A DNA stretch of 50,498 bases from positions 1,369-51,866 of the forward strand of contig WTGJ01000004.1 in the NCBI GenBank assembly GCA_011523615.1, given 5' to 3'. This document shows, piece after piece, positions 8,345 through 16,322 of this stretch. The notes below the pieces were generated by a model. It was given only the letters and a program-made list of their open reading frames with translations, made no database searches and was not told the origin of the DNA. The DNA is from Chloroflexota bacterium. GTDB taxonomy: Bacteria > Chloroflexota > Anaerolineae > Aggregatilineales > Phototrophicaceae. The number at the start of each line of letters is the position of its first letter. Position 1 is the stretch's first letter. A program made the position numbers and the translations under genes.

Positions 8345-9295
8345 ATGCGGATGCACGAGGTTGCCGATTTGCGCTGCAGCGTCCTGATCTGGGTGGGAAT
8401 CGTGTGGGTGATTGGCTGGGTTGCGCCCGTCTCCGCCCAGCAGCTGCCCGTCACCACCACGCCGGGGCCTCCTCCTGAGCCACTGAGGCGCGTCGTGCAA
8501 CCCCCATTCGCGCTGGAATTGTTTTTCGATGATCTCCCGCAAGGAGGGGTGGGCCTCGTCCGCGTGCTCGGGGAAGGCCTGCGGTCGTTGACGCTGCGAG
8601 TATTCGACGAAGAATGGGCCGGTTTTGCCGTTGGCGATGCGCATTATGCCTTGTTGGCTGTACACTACTCGCAAGGGGCGCGCGGCTATCGCTTGACCGC
8701 CCAAATTGAGGATTCCCGCGGAATATTCCATGTGATCGAGGCGGATTTCCGCGTCACCGTCGGCAATTTCATCCGCTCGGAAGCGACGATGCCCTATGAA
8801 CGGGCGGCATTGCTGGATCCGGAATTGGAACAGGAAGAGGCGGCGTTGTTGTGTGAGCTGATCGCTCCTGTGACCGAACCGGCCTGGCTTCGTTTGCAGT
8901 TGCCGCTCGATCGGCCGCTCTCTTCCCCTTTTGGTGAATTCCGCCGATTCAACGAAGAGCATCTGACGCGGCATACCGGCTGGGATTTCCGCGCCACGAT
9001 CGGCACGCCGGTAGCAGCCATGGCGGGCGGGCGCGTCGCATACAGCGGCTGGTTGGTTTTGCGCGGCAATTACGTCCTCATCGATCATGGGGCTGGTATG
9101 TATTCGGGTTACGCCCATCTATCGCAGGCGCATGTCGTGCGTGGTCAACGCATCCACCCCGGGCAAATCATCGGCCGAGTGGGCAACAGCGGCCGCAGCA
9201 CCGCCGCACACTTGCATTGGGATGCTGCCCTCCAGGGGCGCTGGGTGGATGGCGTCGCCCTGGTCGGGATGTGGTTGCCGTGGTCTGGTGGCTAA
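8345..9295 (+). CDS. M23-family metallopeptidase (murein endopeptidase-like)
   Basis: This 316-residue exported protein has a signal-anchor-like segment at residues 12-30 (ending APVSAQ), a middle beta-rich region and a C-terminal LytM/peptidase M23 domain (about 190-300). The zinc ligands are visible: H210 and D214 in HTGWDF, and H289/H291 in HLHW. HGAGMYSGYAHLS and GxVGNSGRSTAAHLHW are classical. It probably cleaves peptidoglycan cross-links or binds cell-wall peptides. TAGATT (8332-8337) lies 7 nt before the ATG. Its stop overlaps the convergent rmuC stop by 4 nt. Confidence 0.9.
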   Translation: MRMHEVADLRCSVLIWVGIVWVIGWVAPVSAQQLPVTTTPGPPPEPLRRVVQPPFALELFFDDLPQGGVGLVRVLGEGLRSLTLRVFDEEWAGFAVGDAHYALLAVHYSQGARGYRLTAQIEDSRGIFHVIEADFRVTVGNFIRSEATMPYERAALLDPELEQEEAALLCELIAPVTEPAWLRLQLPLDRPLSSPFGEFRRFNEEHLTRHTGWDFRATIGTPVAAMAGGRVAYSGWLVLRGNYVLIDHGAGMYSGYAHLSQAHVVRGQRIHPGQIIGRVGNSGRSTAAHLHWDAALQGRWVDGVALVGMWLPWSGG

Positions 9296-10950
9296 TCGAG
9301 CACTTCGTCGCTGTGATCTTCTCTATTTTGACCCGAATGGGTGGTCAACAGCTTAACTTGATGTATGTCATCGTGTCGCAGTGAATCGTTGACGGCGTGA
9401 AGTTCAGGGAAATCTTCACCACGAATGGATTCCATTCTGCCAAATCTTTCTGCCTCAGGAATGAATCGGCGTTTGAGCGAACCCACAGCGTTGTTGTAGG
9501 AGGTAACGGCAGTCTGGATGCCGCCCCCAATTTTACTGATGTGCTCAACCAGAGTACTGGTACGCTTATAGAGCTCTTTACCCCGATTTCCGATTTCGGC
9601 TGCTTCCGCTGCTAGGGCATTTTCACGGAAGCCCAATTGGATGACGCCAATGAGAGCAAAAAGGGTAGTAGGGGAGGTAAGAATGACCCGTTTTTGAAAA
9701 CCTTCCTGAGTGAGTTTGGGCAGCTGCTCGAGCGCTGCCTGGTACAGCGCTTCACTTGGCAAGAACATGATCACATATTCAGGGGATGCATTTTCGCCGT
9801 AGGTCTCCTGGATGAAGGGGAGGTAATCTGTTTTGGCCAACCGGTCTAGATTCTCGCGAACTTGCTCTGCGTGTCTCTTAAGCAGCGAACTGCGTTCATT
9901 TTCATCTTCGGCCATGGCTGCATCTTCGAATGCTTGAAAAGAGGTTTTCGCATCGATGACCAGTTTGCGGCCATTGGGTAATTTGATGATGTAATCGGGA
10001 CGTACTCTTTGTTTGCCATCCTCAATCTGCAGAGTTACCTGTTTATCATAATGCGTGTTTTCCTGCAATCCGGAGAATTTCAGGATTTGCTCCAGAACAT
10101 ATTCTCCCCATTGGCCGCGCACTTGCGATTGGCTGAATGCTCGCGACAGTTTTCGCACTTCTTCCTGTGCTTTCCCAGAAAAATCCAATAGATTTTTGAT
10201 TTCTTGTTCCAGGCGAGATTGGTTGTCTCGTCGTTCTTTTGCTAGATTCTCCGTTTGGCTCTCCAATTTTTGTAACGAATCCTGCAATGGCTTGACCAGA
10301 TCAGATACCGCTTTTTGGTTCTGTTCTGCCTTGTCCTGTGCATTGTCAAGAAATTTTCGGGTATTATCATCGAGCGCTTTGGATGCGAGTGCTGCAAAAG
10401 TATCACCCAATTGTCTCTCCGCTCGCTCCAGAAAGGCAACTCGATCTTCAGTGGATTTTAACTGTGATGTTAGGCGGGTATTCTTATTTTCCTCATCGCC
10501 CAGGCGTGAATTGAGTTGCTTATTCTCCTCAGACAACTCCTGATTCCGTTGTTTGAGTTCCGTTCGTTCTTTTGCTAAAGCTTCCTTCTCTTGTTCCAGC
10601 AATGCGCTCTTTTTCTCTTCTGCGCTCAAATCATGCTGAAGCAAGGCTTTTGCTTCAGTTATTTTCGCATGCTGATCTTTTACCTCTGAATACTGCCCAT
10701 CCAATGTTTCGTGTCGAACTTGCCATTGTCTGGTCATGCTCAATTCTTCACGCAGAGACGAGATGCCTTGTTCAAGAGATTCTTTTTCCGCTCGGATCTC
10801 TGCCAATCGCTCAGTCAATGCGCGGCGCTGGGAGGAAATTCGTTGTTTCCAAACGAACATCAGGAAGGCGCCTACGAAGAAGCAAGCCACTCCTATCCCA
10901 ATCAGCTCTGCGACTCTAATTTGCTCTATCATCCCAAATTGTTCCATCAT
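9292..10950 (-). CDS. rmuC: DNA recombination protein RmuC-like
   Basis: The product has 552 residues: an N-terminal membrane anchor (about residues 15-33), a long coiled coil (about 40-260), then the RmuC nuclease-like domain with GQWGE and the PD-(D/E)xK core RPDYIIKLPNGRKLVIDAKTSF (D...DAK). RmuC limits DNA inversions at short inverted repeats in E. coli. Its base composition is noticeably more AT-rich than both neighbours, which may reflect transfer. The start is ambiguous (ATGATG); GAAGGGG lies upstream. It is divergent from proline dehydrogenase with only 43 bp between the starts. Confidence 0.92.
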   Translation of the reverse strand: MMEQFGMIEQIRVAELIGIGVACFFVGAFLMFVWKQRISSQRRALTERLAEIRAEKESLEQGISSLREELSMTRQWQVRHETLDGQYSEVKDQHAKITEAKALLQHDLSAEEKKSALLEQEKEALAKERTELKQRNQELSEENKQLNSRLGDEENKNTRLTSQLKSTEDRVAFLERAERQLGDTFAALASKALDDNTRKFLDNAQDKAEQNQKAVSDLVKPLQDSLQKLESQTENLAKERRDNQSRLEQEIKNLLDFSGKAQEEVRKLSRAFSQSQVRGQWGEYVLEQILKFSGLQENTHYDKQVTLQIEDGKQRVRPDYIIKLPNGRKLVIDAKTSFQAFEDAAMAEDENERSSLLKRHAEQVRENLDRLAKTDYLPFIQETYGENASPEYVIMFLPSEALYQAALEQLPKLTQEGFQKRVILTSPTTLFALIGVIQLGFRENALAAEAAEIGNRGKELYKRTSTLVEHISKIGGGIQTAVTSYNNAVGSLKRRFIPEAERFGRMESIRGEDFPELHAVNDSLRHDDIHQVKLLTTHSGQNREDHSDEVLD

Positions 10951-10993
10951 TACTACACCCCTTCACCCGCCAAACTCGCTACAATACTAGCCG

Positions 10994-11911
10994 ATGCTCA
11001 GGAGCATTTTACTTTACCTCTCGGTGGCGGGATGGGCGCAGCGCATCGCTACACGAAACTGGCTCGCGCGCCGCGTGGCTCGCCGTTTCGTCGCCGGTGA
11101 GACGCTGGAAGAATCGGTCGCCGTCGCCAAAGCGCTCAATCAGGATGGCTTCCGCGTAACCTTCACCTACCTGGGGGAAGCCGTCTATCGTGAAGAGGAA
11201 ACGCGACAGGTGGTCGCCGAATATCAACGCGTCAATGAAGTGATTGCCCGAGAGAATCTGAACGCCGAAATCTCGCTCAAAGTGACGCAGCTCGGCCTCG
11301 AGATCGACGAAGAAATCTGCCACAACAACCTGCGCGATATCCTCAACCACGCCCGCGAACGCGCGGGGACCCGCGTCGTCCTCGATATGGAGAGCAGCCC
11401 GTATCTCGAAGCGACCCTGCGGCTCTACCGCGGCTTGCGGGAGGAATTCGGCGCGCAAGTCGGCGTGGCCATCCAGGCTTACCTGTTCCGCAGCGCCGAA
11501 GATCTGACGCAGTTGGCCGCGCCGGACGCCGTGATCCGCATCGTCAAAGGCGCGTACCTGGAATCGCCGGCTATCGCTTTCGACGACAAAGCGAAAGTCG
11601 ACGAGAATTATGTGCGTCTGGTGGAACAATTCCTCAGCGATGATGGCGCCTTCCTGGATATTGCCACGCATGACGAGAAGATGATCACCGCCGCGCAACG
11701 CTTCATCGCCGCGAATGAGATCCCGCCGGATCGCTATGAATTCCAGATGCTTTACGGCATTCGCAATGAGTTGCAGCGCGAGCTGGTGGCCGATGAGCCG
11801 ACCTGTGTACTGATTTCATTTGGCGAAGAGTGGTACCCCTATTTCGTGCGGCGGCTGGCGGAACGCCCGGCCAACTTGGTCTTTTTCCTGCGCGGCCTTT
11901 TCGGGCGTTGA
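10994..11911 (+). CDS. Proline dehydrogenase (FAD-dependent, monofunctional)
   Basis: This 305-residue TIM-barrel enzyme is the length of monofunctional PRODH. It oxidises proline to pyrroline-5-carboxylate, the first step of proline catabolism. DMESSPYLEATL, RIVKGAYLESP, EFQMLYGIR and YFVRRLAERPAN are the conserved FAD- and proline-binding segments, including the paired arginines near the C-terminus. No P5C dehydrogenase is adjacent. TACAAT at 10980-10985 lies 8 nt before the ATG. The last 73 bp overlap the convergent mutY 3' end, so both C-terminal tails share DNA. Confidence 0.92.
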   Translation: MLRSILLYLSVAGWAQRIATRNWLARRVARRFVAGETLEESVAVAKALNQDGFRVTFTYLGEAVYREEETRQVVAEYQRVNEVIARENLNAEISLKVTQLGLEIDEEICHNNLRDILNHARERAGTRVVLDMESSPYLEATLRLYRGLREEFGAQVGVAIQAYLFRSAEDLTQLAAPDAVIRIVKGAYLESPAIAFDDKAKVDENYVRLVEQFLSDDGAFLDIATHDEKMITAAQRFIAANEIPPDRYEFQMLYGIRNELQRELVADEPTCVLISFGEEWYPYFVRRLAERPANLVFFLRGLFGR

Positions 11912-13017
11912 GCCTCTTCCCAGGCGGATAGAACCACCCGCTCAGCGCGGCCAAAGCTGGCCCGAGCACGCTCTGCCGCTGACAACCAGCGGATGTTCTC
12001 AGCGGTCGACTGATAATCGGCCGGCAGCTTCGCGCGATAGATCACCAGCCAGCCACGAACGCCGCTGATGCGCAGCGGTACCTGAGTGAAGAAGGCGCCT
12101 ACTTGCGCTGCGCAACCCAGTTGCTCCTGAAGGAGCCGCGCCAGTTCACTTCGCGCTCCTGCGGGCGGCTTTTTTATGGCGGTCGTCCCATTGTGGGTCA
12201 TCACCCCGCCCGGAAAAGCCCAGAGATGCCCCAGTCGTTCGTCTGCGTCTCGTTGGCGCAGCAAAGTCCGTCCCTGAGCGTCGACGATCAAGGCGCCGAG
12301 CTGCCATTCTTCCCGCGGGGCGGAACGCGGACTCCTGACCGGACGAAGGGCTACGGTGCCCCGGGCCAGGGCGCGGCAATGGCGGCGGAGCGGGCAGGAT
12401 GGGCAAAGCGGCGCCCGTGGTCGGCAGATTCGCTGCCCCAGCTCCATCAGCGCTTCGTTGTGTCTCCCCGGCGCATCCGCATCGAGCCAGTCCTGGGCGG
12501 TTTGCGCCAGGGAGCGCTGCGTCTGCCCCCGGCGGATATCCCCCGGTTCATCGAGCAGGCGGGCGAGGACGCGGCGAACGTTGCCATCGACGGCGGCGCG
12601 GGCCTCACCGGAGGCGATACTGGCGATGGCCGCGGCGCTGTAGGGGCCGATGCCGGGTAAGGCGAGCCATTCTTCATAACTTTGCGGCAACTGGCCCGCT
12701 CTTTGTTCGCTGATGATGCGAGCCGCTCGATGCAAGTTGCGCGCGCGTGTGTAATAACCGAGGCCCTCCCATCGCTTGAGCACTTCCGCCAATGGGGCAG
12801 CGGCGAGCGCGGCCGGGTCGGGGAATGCTTCGAGGAAGCGCTCGTAATAGCGCAGCACAGTCGCCACGCGGGTCTGCATCAGCATCACTTCCGCCAACCA
12901 GATGCGATAGGGCCTTCGCTCGCGTCGCCAGGGCAGGTCGGCGGCCTGAGCGGTGAACCAATCGCGCAGCGCGACCCGCGCCTCTTCGTCCAACTTTCCC
13001 TTTACAGGTGCGGCCAT
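11839..13017 (-). CDS. mutY: A/G-specific adenine glycosylase MutY
   Basis: This 392-residue protein excises adenine opposite 8-oxoguanine. Glu43 in AEVMLMQTRV and Asp144 in AVDGNVRRV are the catalytic residues. The HhH is LPGIGPYSAAAI (120-131), and the Fe4S4 cluster ligands are C198, C205, C208 and C214 with canonical 6-2-5 spacing. The C-terminal half is a NUDIX-like recognition domain ending in a very basic tail. The frame stays open upstream to 13755, but the ATG at 13017 fits the family start, and TATACT (13029-13024) lies 6 nt upstream. QQT is replaced by MQT in the intercalation motif. It overlaps the proline dehydrogenase gene convergently by 73 bp. Confidence 0.94.
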   Translation of the reverse strand: MAAPVKGKLDEEARVALRDWFTAQAADLPWRRERRPYRIWLAEVMLMQTRVATVLRYYERFLEAFPDPAALAAAPLAEVLKRWEGLGYYTRARNLHRAARIISEQRAGQLPQSYEEWLALPGIGPYSAAAIASIASGEARAAVDGNVRRVLARLLDEPGDIRRGQTQRSLAQTAQDWLDADAPGRHNEALMELGQRICRPRAPLCPSCPLRRHCRALARGTVALRPVRSPRSAPREEWQLGALIVDAQGRTLLRQRDADERLGHLWAFPGGVMTHNGTTAIKKPPAGARSELARLLQEQLGCAAQVGAFFTQVPLRISGVRGWLVIYRAKLPADYQSTAENIRWLSAAERARASFGRAERVVLSAWEEAQRPKRPRRKKTKLAGRSASRRTK

Positions 13018-13115
13018 CCGCGCAGTATATCGCTTGGGATTCAGGATCACGGGTTCGGCGCCGCCACATGCGCCGCAGCCGGCGACGTGGTGCGAAATTA
13101 CAGAGCGCCACACCA

Positions 13116-13143
13116 TGTGCGTCACGCAGTGTGCGTCACGCAG
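13116..13143 (+). repeat. Two perfect tandem 14-bp repeats upstream of the LSDAT gene
   Basis: TGTGCGTCACGCAG occurs at 13116-13129 and again at 13130-13143, in the 153-bp divergent region between mutY and the LSDAT gene. It covers the -35 area of the plus-strand gene (its -10, TACACT, is at 13158-13163). This could be a regulator-binding site. Confidence 0.85.
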
Positions 13144-13170
13144 AATCAAGCCCGCGCTACACTGGAACGC

Positions 13171-13887
13171 ATGGAAGAAGATGGGCAACTCCCCGATACC
13201 ATCGCTGTGCCTTTCGTCCGCTGCCGACCACAGGAAGACGCACAGGTGGTTTTGTGTCGCCTCGGCTTGGGTCACCCACGGCCGGCGCTCTTCCTCAGCG
13301 GTGGCGCGCGGAAGATCGCCCCCGAGCACCGGGCGCTGGCCGCTGAGTGTTTGCGGGGTGTGGCGCAGGCAGCCACCCGGTTGGGGATGGCGCTGGTCTC
13401 GGGTGGCACGAACTGCGGCGTGATGGCTTCCTTGGGTGAAGCCTGCGCATCCCTCCCGCGGCCACCGCCTTTGATCGGCGTCTTGCCGAGCGGCATCGTA
13501 GCCCGGCGGGGGGCAGCCATCCTGGAGCGACACCACAGCCACTTTTTGCTCATCGAAGGCGGGGATTGGGGCGTGGAATCCGGCTGGCTTTCTCGCCTGG
13601 CTGCGGCGCTGACGAAAGGGCAACACCCTTGCCTGGGGCTGTTGATCAACGGCGGCCGCATCGCCCGCCGCGACCTCAGCGCTGCCCTGGAACAGGGCCT
13701 CACCGTTTGGGCGATGGAGGGCAGCGGCCGGCTGGCGGATGGGTTGGCGCAGCACCGCCAGGGAAGCGCAGCGCCCGACCCTCAGTTGCAGGCGTTGGCA
13801 GCGGCAGCCAATTTATCCTTCCTGCCAGCGACGCTCCGTGCGAGAGCCATGGAGCAACGCATCCTGAAGCACTTTCGGCGCTCTTGA
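13171..13887 (+). CDS. LSDAT/SLOG-superfamily nucleotide-binding protein (prokaryotic TRPM-type sensor domain)
   Basis: This 238-residue protein resembles the LSDAT_prok branch of the SLOG (LOG/DprA-like Rossmannoid) superfamily. ALFLSGGARKIAPEH near residue 40, GMALVSGGTNCGVMASLGEA and LIGVLPSGIVA are the glycine-rich nucleotide-contact loops, and FLLIEGGDWGVESGWL is the strongly conserved acidic segment. Members are thought to bind ADP-ribose-like or NAD-derived ligands, often in stress or conflict settings. There is no effector domain, and neighbours give no partner. The ATG at 13171 is preferred over longer in-frame starts because TACACT (13158-13163) sits 7 nt upstream and the upstream extension is antisense to mutY. 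Confidence 0.72.
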   Translation: MEEDGQLPDTIAVPFVRCRPQEDAQVVLCRLGLGHPRPALFLSGGARKIAPEHRALAAECLRGVAQAATRLGMALVSGGTNCGVMASLGEACASLPRPPPLIGVLPSGIVARRGAAILERHHSHFLLIEGGDWGVESGWLSRLAAALTKGQHPCLGLLINGGRIARRDLSAALEQGLTVWAMEGSGRLADGLAQHRQGSAAPDPQLQALAAAANLSFLPATLRARAMEQRILKHFRRS

Positions 13888-14010
13888 AACCAGGGTAGCC
13901 ATTGCCTGTGTACAACCATATGCGAAGGCGGGTAAGGGAAGTTTTATCGCAGTATCGGATGCGGCCACATGCACCATTTGACGAAGGCTAAATGAAAGAA
14001 GGAGCGGAGC

Positions 14011-15084
14011 ATGGATACGCAGAATGCCGAACTGAATCACGAAAACAAAGAAATGATCTGGGATTTCTGGCAGAAGTTGAATCACGTCGGTGAGGAGCGT
14101 GTGCCGGAAGTCGTTCACGCTGCGCTCCATGAAGATGTCGATTGGAACGTCTCGGCGCCGATTGACCAGATACGGGGTATCGAGGCGGTAACTGCCGATT
14201 TCTGGCTACCATTGTTTCAATCATTTCCGGATCTCAAGCACCAACCCTATGTCTTCATGGGCAGCATCGACCAGCGGTCCATGATGGGCGTTCCGCCCAG
14301 TGGCGAGGCATGGGTCTCCGGCTGCGGCTATCTGACCGGCACTTTCGCCCAGGATTGGCTGGGGATTCCGGCCACGGGGCGCAAGACGAATATCTGGTTT
14401 GGCTTGTTTTATCTTGTGCGTGAAGGGAAGATCGCCGAAGGTTATACCCAGCTGGATATCCTGTCGGTAATGCGCCAGGCCGGCTATCAGGTATTGCCGC
14501 CGGCACCGGGCGCTGATGGCGGCAAAATCCCCGGCCCCCGGGCCAAAGATGGCATCCTCCTGATGGATTCGGCTCCCCTGGAATCCCGCAAGACGCAGCA
14601 ACTGGTGGTGGCGATGTTGCGCGGCATGATGCGTTACGTGCGCAGTCGCGATGGCGGCGATTTGCGCGCGATGGAACAGGACAAATACTGGCATCCCGAT
14701 ATGAAATGGTATGGGCCGAGCGGGATCGGTATGTGCCTCAGCCATGAGGAATACGAAGATTTCCACCAGCGGCCCTGGCTGCATGGTTTCGGCGACCGCA
14801 ACCTCATTCGCGAGGGCAGTGGCCGCTGGATGGGGCATATGGCCGAAGGGAATTACATGGCGGGCGGCATTTGGGATACGGCCTTTTCTTACCACAACGG
14901 CGAATACGCCGGCATCCCGGCTACCGGGAAGTTGATGACGATGCGAGACTTTGATTGGTGGAAACGCGAGGGTGATCGTTTGATCGAGAACTGGGTGCCG
15001 ATTGATTTGATCGACCTCTGCCGCCAGATGGGGGTGGACCTGATGGCGCGCTTGCGAGAGCAGATCGAGGAAGGCCGCCACTGA
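14011..15084 (+). CDS. Double SnoaL-like (NTF2-fold) protein, copy 1
   Basis: This 357-residue protein has two SnoaL-like cyclase/NTF2-fold domains: about 10-175 (WNVSAPIDQIRGIEAV...YVFMG...IPATGRKTNIW) and about 195-350 (MKWYGPSGIGMC...AGIPATGKLMTMRDFDWW). It is closely related to the next gene, indicating tandem duplication. SnoaL-like proteins include polyketide cyclases and small-molecule isomerases or hydrolases; no specific substrate can be named. AAGGAG about 6 nt before the ATG supports the start. It sits in a 123-bp AT-richer gap after the LSDAT gene. Confidence 0.8.
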   Translation: MDTQNAELNHENKEMIWDFWQKLNHVGEERVPEVVHAALHEDVDWNVSAPIDQIRGIEAVTADFWLPLFQSFPDLKHQPYVFMGSIDQRSMMGVPPSGEAWVSGCGYLTGTFAQDWLGIPATGRKTNIWFGLFYLVREGKIAEGYTQLDILSVMRQAGYQVLPPAPGADGGKIPGPRAKDGILLMDSAPLESRKTQQLVVAMLRGMMRYVRSRDGGDLRAMEQDKYWHPDMKWYGPSGIGMCLSHEEYEDFHQRPWLHGFGDRNLIREGSGRWMGHMAEGNYMAGGIWDTAFSYHNGEYAGIPATGKLMTMRDFDWWKREGDRLIENWVPIDLIDLCRQMGVDLMARLREQIEEGRH

Positions 15085-15216
15085 ACAGGGCCAGGCCGTC
15101 TGGGCGGCCAACCGATCTTGAATGACGCATTCGAGCGCAATTTTTGAGACGGGAATACGTGAATGCCGGTGCATTTGCGTTATGATTGGCCGAAAGGGGC
15201 GAAAGGACAGAGACAA

Positions 15217-16296
15217 GTGACGTTGGACAGCAAAAACGCAAAACTGAATCAAGCCAACAAAGAAGCTGTCTGGGAATTGTGGCATCGGCTCAACTATGCC
15301 AACCCCGATCAAATCCCCGCAATCTTTGAAGCAGGCGTTCACGACGATGTCAACTGGAACGTATCCGTGCCGATCGATCATATCAGCGGCCGCGATGCCG
15401 TGCTCGCGGATTATTGGCTGCCGTTGGTGCATGCTTTCCCCGATCTCAAGCGGCAGCCATATGTCTTCATGGGTGGCGTCGACGAGAGCTCTGCCTTGTA
15501 CGCAACGATAGGTGGCGAGGAATGGGTCTCCGGCACCGGCTATCTGACCGGCACCTTCGCCAACGATTGGCAGGGGATTCCGGCCACCGGGCGCAAGACG
15601 AATATCTGGTTCGGCTTGTTTTACGTCCTGCGCGAGGGCAAGATTTCCGAGAGTTACATCCAGTTGGATATCATTTCGGTGATGCGCCAGGCGGGCTACG
15701 AGGTGCTGCCGCCGTCGCCGGGCGCCGATGGCGGCAAGATCCCCGGCCCTTTGGCCAAAGATGGCATTTGCTTGACCGAATACGACCCGCTGGAATCGCG
15801 CAAGACCCTGCAATTGATGCAGGCGATGGGCCGCGGCCTGCGTCGCTACGTCCGCAGCCGTGATCTTGAGGACATGAGCTCGATGGAACAGTACAAATAC
15901 TGGCATCGAGACATGAAATGGTACGGGCCGAGCGGCATTGGCATGTGCTTCACCCTCGAAGAATTCGAGGATTTTCACCAGCGGCCCTGGCTGATTGGCT
16001 TCGGTGATCGGGACATCGACCGCGTCGGCAGCGGCCGGCGCATGGGGCGCCATGCCGAGGGGAATTACGCCGCCGGCGGCATCTGGGATACAGCCTTTTC
16101 TTACCACAACGGCGAATACAAGGGCGTCCCGGCCAGCGGCAAATTGTTGACCCTGCGAGATTTCGACTGGTGGAAACGCGATGGCGATTACCTGATCGAG
16201 AATTGGGTGCCGATCGATATGATCGATCTTTTCCGCCAGATGGGGGTGGACCTGATGGCGCGCTTTCGGGAACAGGTCGAGGCCCGTCGCCGCTAA
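15217..16296 (+). CDS. Double SnoaL-like (NTF2-fold) protein, copy 2
   Basis: A paralogue of the preceding gene, 359 residues with the same two-domain layout. Long stretches are near-identical (GYLTGTFA-DW-GIPATGRKTNIWFGLFY; SYHNGEY-G-PA-GKL). The GTG at 15217 is chosen because AAAGGA lies 9 nt upstream and the product then starts like copy 1 (M-T-L-DSKNAKLN against MDTQNAELN); the in-frame ATG at 15163 would add 18 residues with no counterpart. The pair is separated by 132 bp. Charged residues in the second domain differ (LHGFGDRN against LIGFGDRD), leaving room for divergent specificity. Confidence 0.8.
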   Translation: MTLDSKNAKLNQANKEAVWELWHRLNYANPDQIPAIFEAGVHDDVNWNVSVPIDHISGRDAVLADYWLPLVHAFPDLKRQPYVFMGGVDESSALYATIGGEEWVSGTGYLTGTFANDWQGIPATGRKTNIWFGLFYVLREGKISESYIQLDIISVMRQAGYEVLPPSPGADGGKIPGPLAKDGICLTEYDPLESRKTLQLMQAMGRGLRRYVRSRDLEDMSSMEQYKYWHRDMKWYGPSGIGMCFTLEEFEDFHQRPWLIGFGDRDIDRVGSGRRMGRHAEGNYAAGGIWDTAFSYHNGEYKGVPASGKLLTLRDFDWWKRDGDYLIENWVPIDMIDLFRQMGVDLMARFREQVEARRR

Positions 16297-16322
16297 CCAG
16301 CGAGACTAGCCAGCGAGACTAG
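16297..16322 (+). repeat. Tandem 13-bp duplication
   Basis: CCAGCGAGACTAG is repeated perfectly at 16297-16309 and 16310-16322, just after the second SnoaL stop and covering the last bases of the convergent SbcD-like gene. Confidence 0.85.

Noticed and set aside
13018..13755. N-terminal extension of MutY by about 246 codons
   Set aside because: It is antisense to the LSDAT gene and lacks MutY homology; the promoter box at 13029-13024 fixes the start near 13017.
14221..16107. A 628-codon minus-strand frame opposite both SnoaL-like genes
   Set aside because: It mirrors the duplicated plus-strand genes in high-GC sequence. Its translation has no domain and shows the same internal duplication, as expected of an antisense shadow.
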